Below are positions 57,018 to 64,000 of a stretch of DNA of 64,000 bases, piece after piece. The DNA comes from Heliopora coerulea (taxonomy: Eukaryota; Cnidaria; Anthozoa; Scleralcyonacea; Helioporidae), in NCBI GenBank assembly GCA_030142905.1, contig JASJOG010000154.1, forward strand, positions 310,001-374,000, given 5' to 3'. Each line of letters opens with the position of its first letter. The stretch's first letter is position 1. The notes below the pieces were generated by a model that saw only the letters and a program-made list of their open reading frames with translations, was not told the DNA's origin and did not search any database. Made by a program: the position numbers and the translations under genes.

Positions 57018-57236
57018 TTAATAATTTTCTGGAAGATCGTCTTCTTCATTTTCTGTTTGTTGTTGCTTTTTTATCATTGGTTTTGCTACAGCTTTGCTCA
57101 TGATTCTTTGTTTATTCAATCTGGAAACATTTGTTTCTAATAATTTTACTTGTAGAGCAATAGAATTACCTCCAATATAGATATTATCAAATTTGATGGC
57201 TACTTTAACATAACATCTTTCATTCAAATATTCCAT
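57018..57236 (-). CDS. Small conserved island protein, acidic C-terminus
   Basis: A 72-residue minus-strand frame. EYLNERCYVKVAIKFDNIYI and GGNSIALQVKLLE form a short strand-rich domain, then a basic linker and an acidic end (ENEEDDLPENY). It faces the gene at 56563 tail to tail, with about 70 bases between. Unknown function; compact spacing supports it as a real gene. Confidence 0.45.
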   Translation of the reverse strand: MEYLNERCYVKVAIKFDNIYIGGNSIALQVKLLETNVSRLNKQRIMSKAVAKPMIKKQQQTENEEDDLPENY

Positions 57237-57335
57237 GGGGGTCTACTTCTTGTCCCCCTTCCTCCATGTCTTCGCCATCTTCCATTTCATAAAATGTGGA
57301 AGTAATTTTTTCTTTCTTTTTGTTATATAAAGTTT

Positions 57336-57665
57336 TTACATACAGCGAGGGAGAATAATTTTTAACGGGGTATACTTTCCCATAATCATTTCTTTTTTAA
57401 CATACATACAATTACCAAACTTTTTCAAATCTCTCATTTCAAGGTCGTGTATTCCTATTGAATCTTTTACAATAACAAGATGTTTTTTACATTCGTCTAG
57501 AATATTAACAAACGTTTTCATGAATTCTTTCGGATATGAAGTTGGAGAAAGTTCGTCTCTCTCTTCACTTTTGTTAAACATTACTATTGGAAGCATGTAT
57601 CCATTTGCATCAAACTTTTGTTTACTATTATAATTAATAAGAATTATAATATAATTATTAATCAT
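57336..57665 (-). CDS. Small conserved island protein
   Basis: A 109-residue frame on the minus strand. The central part reads LPIVMFNKSEERDELSPTSY, VNILDECKKHLVIVKDSIG and FGNCMYVKKEMIMGKYTPL, which looks like genuine globular sequence. The first ~15 residues derive from the AT-rich repeat at 57600-57765 and are probably not native. A start further in, such as the Met before LPIVMF, is possible. Unknown function. Confidence 0.4.
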   Translation of the reverse strand: MINNYIIILINYNSKQKFDANGYMLPIVMFNKSEERDELSPTSYPKEFMKTFVNILDECKKHLVIVKDSIGIHDLEMRDLKKFGNCMYVKKEMIMGKYTPLKIILPRCM

Positions 57666-57765
57666 AATATTAATTATAATGTTAAAATTATAATATAATT
57701 AATAATAATTATAATATAATTAATTAATTAAGAGACATTTGTTTATTATTATAATATATATTTCA
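57600..57765. repeat. AT-only tandem repeat
   Basis: Runs of TAATTATAATATAATTAATA-like units, nearly pure A/T, at the right edge of the virus-like island. Confidence 0.85.
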
Positions 57766-59398
57766 TTAGGTTTTTCCTTATGAAATTTTTTTTGTGATTG
57801 ATCATGTGACACCTTGCGTGACGCCTTGTGCGATTATTGGGCGTGGTCGGGCGAAGTTGGGCGAGGGGGCGTAGCTAATGTTTTGATGAAAGTCTTGGTG
57901 AAAATTAGAGAAATACATTTTTTCTAATTTAGAAGAAATTGTTGTGAACTGGGAAATATGTTTTTTTTCTAATTCAAACAATTTTTTACCTAAATTAGAA
58001 AATGGCCCAGAACCGGCGTTTTACATACTTCTTGCTTTATTACCCCGAGTAAGTGTTGGGTTTCGTGGACCAATTAAATGTGGGAGAGAAGACTTTGCCT
58101 TTCTTGACATTTCACCATACAATGCAATTCTATTTTCCAGCATCTTTTCTGAGAAAGCTTTCTTATTGCATCATTAATCTTGTCTCATTTTTTTCTTTGT
58201 TTGAAATGCGTCACTTCCCCCTTTTTCAATGTCGACTACTGACTTCATAAGTCTGATGTGAGGGTGATTTTGACTTGGCGCCCGTAGGTGGTAAAACTAA
58301 CAGTGCTCTTTGCCCGTACAGCTCAATAAGTAAATCATGAGCAATTTGACCTGTATTTCTCCTCTTTCGAATTTTCATCTATTATTTCCTTGTTTGTAAA
58401 AAATGGTCCATGTTACCTCGAAATGACAATGAGTTCGAATTTATTTCAAAATAATTTTATTTTTATTTATATTATTTATATTATAATTTTTAATAATTGT
58501 AAACATATTCACCAAAGTCAAGACGAGATGCGAGATTGATTTGATGTTTGAAAACAATGTTCTAGCTTTCGGACAAAATTATCACTTCTCTCTTACGTTC
58601 TAGTCACCATACGTAATTCAGAGCAAACTATTTAATAGTTTGGATGAAGAAAATGGAGAGTAATTTTTATCGATGACACTTTTTGCCTGATGACACAACT
58701 GTAAGTTCAACATTAAGAACACATAGTCCAGCCTTTCAGCTGGTGTTACACTGCATTTCCAGCATAAAGTTTCAAGTTTGAGTTCACAACGATTGGTTAA
58801 AACGCCATTCACCGTCCTTAGATTCTATTAACCTTGGTCAACGGATATTTACAACTCTAACTCAACAACATTTTCGGACGTCGTTAGCCTGTTAAAAAGC
58901 TAAACAGATACACAGGTTTGTAGTGTAATATGCCTGTTTCAGTGCCAGCAACCATTTTGAAGAGGACTAATTCTGTCGCTTAGAACTAGTTGATGCGATG
59001 AAGCAGAATTGCCCAAACCTAACAGCTAGCTTTACTTTGCCCATTCCTTCTTCTTGGCTGAACTTGGTTTTAAGACATCACTTCAAATGAAAGCCGTTAT
59101 GGCCAACGCTGTACGTCGATATGTAGCAACACCAACACACGAATGGGCCCTCCTAGACAGCTCTTTCTGTAACAACACGAAAATGGCTTGTTTTTCTAAC
59201 AAAGCGTTTCTGGTCTGGTTTTAAGCAGTTTTATTTGAAAGTTTTATGACATGCATCGTGTTTAGACTGATTTTCCCCTATGTGATGTAGAAATTTAATG
59301 ACAAACAACGCGATCTTAATAAGTGGTTCTTCGTACGTGCAGCTTGGAAATGCTTTATTTCGAAAACCAAACATTTCTGGTTGGTCTGTATGTTATAT
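57766..59398. other. No gene recognised
   Basis: AT-rich sequence with only short frames. May contain the right boundary of the virus-like island. Confidence 0.4.
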
Positions 59399-59576
59399 AT
59401 ATGATTAATATATAGTGGCTTCCGTTTAGGTCGCACATATATATCGAACTTGCACCTTACCTCACCATCTGAGTCTCGGTAGCTCAACGGTTAGAGCGTC
59501 TAACCGGTCATCAGAAGTTTGCGGGTTCGATCCCCGTCTGGGGCTCAGAAATCATTTTCTGAGTATCGAGCTTGCA
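59399..59576 (+). repeat. tRNA-headed SINE, family 1, copy 3
   Basis: ATTAATATATAGTGGCTTCC, then a tRNA-like core from GTCTCGGTAGCTCAACGG to GGGTTCGATCCCCG and a CTCAGAAATCATTTTCTGAG hairpin. It is the best preserved copy; the B-box is perfect. The anticodon stem has a mismatch and the 3' acceptor half runs into the hairpin, so a working tRNA is unlikely. Confidence 0.75.
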
Positions 59577-60355
59577 GATAGTCTCCTTTCCTTCCGCCCT
59601 TCTTCCACTGTTCTCTCACCTTTCATCCCCTCTCATTGGCTAATAATTTTTCAGCACCTTGTAAATATTATTTTAATATCCTTACCTTATCCATCATGTA
59701 TTTCACTTTGACAATGTTGCGCGTCAGCAACGAAACGTCAGTCAGTAAAGCTTATAAACTAACATGTTTTGTTATTTGTCGTGATTTATCCTGTCATGGC
59801 TATTCATATTAGAATCTTAAGCTGGGCCTTAATATTCATCTTACGACTATAAATATCAGAACGTTTCCTTATGAATTATTGGTGTCTATCCCTATGTTAA
59901 GAACGTTAACTTAATAAGTCAAATGAGTGATAGAGGCCACAAAATACTGCAATAACCACGAAATACGACTAAGAAACCATATTAAACCTAAGCTTGGACA
60001 GCTTAGCTTGGAACATATGGTTCCAGCGACTTTCAGTAATTTTTCATTAAAAAAAGAGTGTCCTTGGTATAAATTACATTGAATCGCTGCTCTAAACGTA
60101 GCTTCTTACTTTAAACTTAGTGGGCTCTCCTAAAGGCTATGTTCGAAAAACCTTCAGTTGTTATCGTAGGATGCATTCTTTTGGGCATGTTCTGACTGTG
60201 TTCATTCCAGAATGACACTTCATTACACGGTAAACAACATACCCAAACTTAATTCATTAATTGTCGTAGTTCAGTCAATGTAAGAAAGAGGATTTGATAA
60301 ATTAAAGTTGTGTTTTTAAAGTGCTTTGACAAAGTACGTTCTTCAAGTTTAACCA

Positions 60356-60442
60356 ATGGCTAACGTCGATGATATCGATGAAATTTTGGATGGATTGTCA
60401 TACGAAGATCTTCAAGCTTTGTCTGAAGAAATTGATCCCGAG
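60356..60442 (+). CDS. Tropomodulin, first coding exon
   Basis: Tropomodulins cap actin filament pointed ends together with tropomyosin. The ATG in a good context (AACCAATGG) opens VDDIDEILDGLSYEDLQALS then EEIDPE, ending at donor GTATGT in phase 0. This matches the N-terminal tropomyosin/actin-binding start of tropomodulins (…LS.EEL..L..E.DPD..LLP). The following exon begins …ELLP, as expected. Confidence 0.75.
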
Positions 60443-61039
60443 GTATGTTTGAAACAAACCAAGAATTTAATCTGTGAAATGCAATAACAAATCAATGCTC
60501 AGCTTTCTTCAGAAATTGACAAAAATGGTATTTGGAATATCATTATATCTCTGATAACTAGAGTAGAAAAGTTGAATGGTGATGTTCTGTTGAATCAGGA
60601 AAAAGAAATGACGAGCTTTTGTGAAGAATTACTGTTAACAAAAGCGTACATAATGACAAGCTATTTTCCTTGTTAAAATATGATCATAATTTGTGGTATC
60701 ATTATTATCATTGTTGTCAACATCACAATTACTGTCTGTTATGTTATGGCGGAATATTTCTGAGTCGATTTGAACTCTTATCCAGCGGGATGACACTTGT
60801 GTTGTTTCATTCTAATTAACGCCAAACGACTTTACTCGTCCACGGAAAAACGTCCGCCGGGAAAGAGTTAATGAAAATTGAGAAGAAATTCAGATTTACA
60901 TTTAGAAAAAAAAATGCAAAGAATAAAATATCCTGGAAAATTAACCCTGCTTTCTTTGAAGCTAATTGAATAAACAAACGATAGAGGAATGTTTGAGAGA
61001 AAAAAGTTGAGGAAAAAATAAACAGCAAGGTCTGAATAC

Positions 61040-61250
61040 AAAAATTAAATATGAAAAACAGGGAAAGAAACGAACCAAAATCCATATAGTAAGTTCCTTA
61101 TTAACTTCGTTTGTTTGTTCCACACGGGGAAGTATTTACCTTCTGTTTTTATCGACGGACCCAGCTCCTTCTTTACTCGGTCTGTACAATAACAGCAGCA
61201 AATACTTTCCCATACCGACCTCCGCCTCGATTAACAAGAAGTCAATATCA
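61040..61250. repeat. Dispersed repeat D, copy 3 (right part)
   Basis: TAGTAAGTTCCTTATTAACT, TTTGTTCCACACGGGGAAGT and AGCTCCTTCTTTACTCGGTC match the right half of 42170-42663 and 49385-49895. Lies about 95 bases upstream of the tropomodulin exon. Confidence 0.55.
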
Positions 61251-61344
61251 AGTAACCCATGAACAGGGCAGAATACGAATGTCATTTCAGCCGCAGTCTT
61301 CCTATTCTTTACGCTCACCGCGCTCAATATCTCCTACTCAGTAG

Positions 61345-61586
61345 CACGAGTTGTTACCTGTCCACGAACAGCAACTCCAACCGCCTTCAATGTGGAAGTT
61401 TCACATTTATGGAATGATAAAACAAATGCAAAAAGTTTCAGTGGAGAGCATTGAAGGAGACAATTACCTTCCTTCTCAAGCTAAGAACTGGAAACCGAAA
61501 GTTGTGGAAAAGGACGAACCAACCGATGCTATTCCGAACGAATGGAACGAAGCTCTTGATCAAGCTGGTGAAAAAAACACTTTAAA
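61345..61586 (+). CDS. Tropomodulin, second exon (diverged)
   Basis: The exon probably starts after CTACTCAGTAG at 61345, in phase 0 with the first exon, and reads HELLPVHEQQLQPPSMWKF. A later part, VSVESIEGDNYLPSQAKNWK…PK and PNEWNEALDQAGEKN, resembles the tropomodulin region E…..YIP……GK.W.PK……LE.ALA.AS. Because the frame meets TGA at 61597, the donor is probably GTTTGT at about 61587, a type also used at 40278. Its phase does not match the next recognised exon, so an exon in between is missing or unseen. Confidence 0.5.
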
Positions 61587-61599
61587 GTTTGTGTTGTGA

Positions 61600-63129
61600 A
61601 TAATTATACTAAACTATTAATTAATACTTGAAACTCCCTGACCCCTGGGCTGCTTTTAGGCTGGAAGTGAAGGTCTTTTTGCTAGTTTGCATTAATACTA
61701 TTTATTGTTCTGAACAACTAAACTAGTTTAACCGAACTGCTTTTTTCCAAAACATTTTTACAAATTCTGCAGTCGTATCGAGTTTATAGTTGCACAAGGG
61801 TTAGAAATACCTTGCACTAGTAGTTTGGTAACCAAAATGTAAGATAAACATGCGGGTTTAATCAATTGTACTAAAAAAGTTGGTTGCTGCACATTCAGCC
61901 ACCATACATTGCAAACTTAAATTAGCTGTAATAACAGCTGAAGAATGTTTAACAATATTACTATGAATTATACAGATAAAAGCTTTAATTCTTCTTACCA
62001 GTGGTAACTGTAAGTTTAATCACAATGTTTTGCTAACTTAAATTAGCTCTGATAAAAGCTAAAGAATGTTAAACACACTGCAATAAATTTAAATACGTAC
62101 GAACTTTCCTTACACCAAATTTGACCTTTTTGTAATCCTGTATTTCTTGATGATTCAACACTTAGAGTGAGCAATGATCATTGTTTCATATACAAGTTGC
62201 CACGGTTAATTGGCGACTTGTGTATGTTTGGATGATTAATAGCTTTCTAAGCAGTTGAAATCGTATTTTTGGCCATCGCGTGTTTGCTTCTGACATGGAA
62301 GATACTGACTAGGAAGCTTTCCTTTACTAGTTTTACAAAGGTATCTTAGGCGTCCATGATGTACTGACTCAAGAGCAAAGTTTCTCCTCAGACAAAGAGA
62401 AACTAAGTGAACCATTACGGGACTTGTCGTCGATGTCAGATGGGAAACAATCATTCAACAACATTGAATTTGCACAGTGTAGTATGGACTTGGTGTAGTT
62501 TTGTAGTCATATGTTTTGGTGCGGGTTGAGGTGTTGATATTTCGTTGTCATTAAAAAGGTTGATGTGGCGTGGTATTAATTAAGGTGCGTTATTTTGGTG
62601 TGCCATTCTCGTATCTTACTGTAATATGTTATTAGCGTGTATGTGCGTTATCATGGGGTATTGTCATGTGTTGTTGTCCGATCTCGTGCCGTGTCGTATC
62701 GTGCTCTATTTTATTATATTCGTTCTGTGATAAACTCCCTGGCAAGCACAAAGATAAAAGTCATTTCTTACCGGTGAAGTTCAACCCTTATTGGTTAGAC
62801 CATTTCCCCCACTAATGAGTACAATATGTTGTACTCCCATACTACTATTCGCCACTAGTGAGGAAAGCGTTTTTACTTTTACCGCCACAGCTTATGCGAA
62901 CCTTTACAGTTTGAACTTTTGTTTTCTCTCAAATATCATCTTTATTACGTTGTGTTCATACTTGTTAAACATGTGAACGTTTAAGAATATCGTTAAAAAT
63001 CAATACATTGATGATTTCCTAACTTTTATGAAGTCTATAAACGACTTACCGTGGAGAGAAACTCAAAGGAGTGTTTACCCCGTCAGTTGTTATAAAAAAT
63101 GTTCATCACACTACGCATATAATAAACAA
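61600..63129. other. Tropomodulin intron, no exon recognised
   Basis: AT-rich. Duplicated AACTTAAATTAGCT.TAATA blocks occur near 61915 and 62035. An exon for the AA.LG.H…..QY stretch is expected here but was not seen. Confidence 0.4.
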
Positions 63130-63276
63130 ATTACTTCTTGGTTGGTTCGCGTGACCGATTTTAATTTACTTGTTGTCATGAATCACAAACTCATTCGCTA
63201 GCGCCTCGCTCGTTCGTTTGTGATTCACCCCATCTCGTGAATAAAAATCGTTCACGCTCACCAACCATGAAGTAAT
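63130..63276. repeat. Foldback element
   Basis: ATTACTTCTTGGTTGGTTCG…GAATCACAAAC faces GTTTGTGATTC…TCACCAACCATGAAGTAAT, with a GC-richer loop (GCTAGCGCCTCGCTCG). Intronic. Confidence 0.7.
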
Positions 63277-63359
63277 CTATAAATATTGACTTTCCACTTC
63301 CATTGCCCCGAAATACAGTTTCCTAGTTATTCAACCTAATTTTAAACCCTCCATGCCAG

Positions 63360-63601
63360 TGACTGCGCACCAAGAGCCATCCCAAGGTGTGTCTGATTAC
63401 TACGAGGAACTACGGCAAGTAGATGTCAGTGCACTCTTTCGACGACTGAAGAACTACGATAAAGATCTCACAGAGATAACCTTGAACAACATGAAAGAAG
63501 TGGATGACGTTCTTTTAGCGGTGGCTGACTTTTTGGAAAAGATGGATTGCGTTAAAAGCATTTCAGTTGCAAATACCAGAATGGATAACCATATTGGAAT
63601 G
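63360..63601 (+). CDS. Tropomodulin, LRR-domain first exon
   Basis: The exon follows the acceptor CTCCATGCCAG and ends at donor GTAAGT (63602). It encodes VSALFRRLKNYDKDLTEITL, NNMKEVDDVLLAVADFLEK and VKSISVANTRMDN, matching the tropomodulin leucine-rich-repeat cap (..I...L..NDK.L.EVNLNNI….…L.…L….…V.S.SLA.TR..D). The rest of the domain lies beyond the window. The acceptor phase does not match the donor proposed at 61587. An alternative upstream acceptor exists (CCTAG at 63325). Confidence 0.75.
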
Positions 63602-64000
63602 GTAAGTTGTCAGTCCTAAGATTTAAGTTTGGTGAATATGTAAGTTCAGAGTCTGCGAACTTACACAATGGATCGTACAAAAAGAATATAGCAAAAAATC
63701 GAGCATTAAACAGAAAAATTCATGACAACCTGGAATTATAATAATATTTTATACATAGATCTAACTGTTTGTTCATGAAACCTCGGGATTTAACGAATGA
63801 CTGTTACTTATCGGTTAAAAACGAGGCGGTCATTGTCAAATGTCTATAAATGTCTAAATAGAAGTCCATAATAGTCGAAACGCAAGATTTTGGCGTGTCA
63901 TAGGACGTCTGAAGGAATGGCGATGAAGGGAGAGATAAAAACTTGTAACCAGATTTTGGTAGTAACGAACATGTTGTTTAGGCATCCTTTAGTTTACAGA
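63602..64000. other. Tropomodulin intron
   Basis: Sequence after a perfect GTAAGT donor; no further exon before the window ends. Confidence 0.5.

Larger units (their letters stand above)
52342..57665. mobile_element. Virus-like island, Polinton/adintovirus-type, degraded
   Basis: 5.3 kb with about ten compact intronless genes on both strands and short gaps, unlike the surrounding host DNA. Products include a capsid-associated-like protein, a VLTF3-like zinc-ribbon protein and four small membrane proteins, several with A/T-rich TATAATAA-type boxes next to the ATG. At least four genes are frameshifted. Core genes for replication and integration (DNA polymerase B, integrase, helicase), the jelly-roll major capsid, packaging ATPase and protease are not seen, so the piece is partial or belongs to a poorly known group. 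Terminal inverted repeats of the element were not identified. Confidence 0.6.

Noticed and set aside
59470..59545. Functional tRNA gene
   Set aside because: It belongs to a three-copy SINE family with a conserved leader and tail; the acceptor stem is not paired.

Overview
The window is AT-rich animal DNA, most likely from an anthozoan cnidarian such as a stony coral. That placement is an inference. It rests on split genes with GT-AG introns and recognisable metazoan proteins (PIEZO, the nucleoporin SEH1, tropomodulin). It also rests on the repeat mix: CR1-type LINE, DIRS-type tyrosine-recombinase retrotransposon, Penelope-like foldbacks, tRNA-headed SINEs and many short foldback/MITE elements.

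Layout. (1) 3.2-12.8 kb, + strand: the 3' part of a single-pass membrane protein gene. Four exons join in phase and end in a cytoplasmic tail with several tyrosine motifs. Its 7.4-kb last intron holds a pogo-like MITE and a 2.1-kb foldback transposon encoding remnants of a YqaJ/SWIM-type transposon protein. (2) 13-23 kb: no gene found, only foldbacks and microsatellites. (3) 23.4-26.1 kb, - strand: a broken DIRS-type element (RT, RNase H, tyrosine recombinase) interrupted by a second insertion. (4) 28.6-42.1 kb: an internal piece of a PIEZO channel gene. Five exons lie on the - strand and two on the + strand between them, so an internal block has been inverted. Two exons carry in-frame stops and one a frameshift, which points to a pseudogene. 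(5) 42.9-44.4 kb: a CR1-like LINE 3' end. (6) 44.8-46.7 kb, + strand: the last three exons of SEH1, with one junction that does not join in frame. (7) 46.9-52.3 kb: dispersed repeats and an unrecognised, broken minus-strand coding region. (8) 52.3-57.7 kb: the most unusual part, an intronless, gene-dense virus-like island of about ten small genes on both strands with A/T-rich start regions. It includes a protein resembling a capsid-associated protein of Polinton/adintovirus-like elements, a zinc-ribbon protein resembling viral late transcription factor VLTF3, and four small membrane proteins. Several genes are frameshifted, so it looks like an endogenised, decaying element. No polymerase, integrase, major capsid, ATPase or protease is visible. 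(9) 60.4-63.6 kb, + strand: the first exons of a tropomodulin gene that continues past the window end.

Opposite-facing copies of a tRNA-headed SINE lie at 52.13-52.30 and 59.40-59.58 kb, on either side of the virus-like island. Unrelated tRNA-like modules in the window share one hairpin tail. Family names come from reading conserved motifs by eye; no database search was possible.
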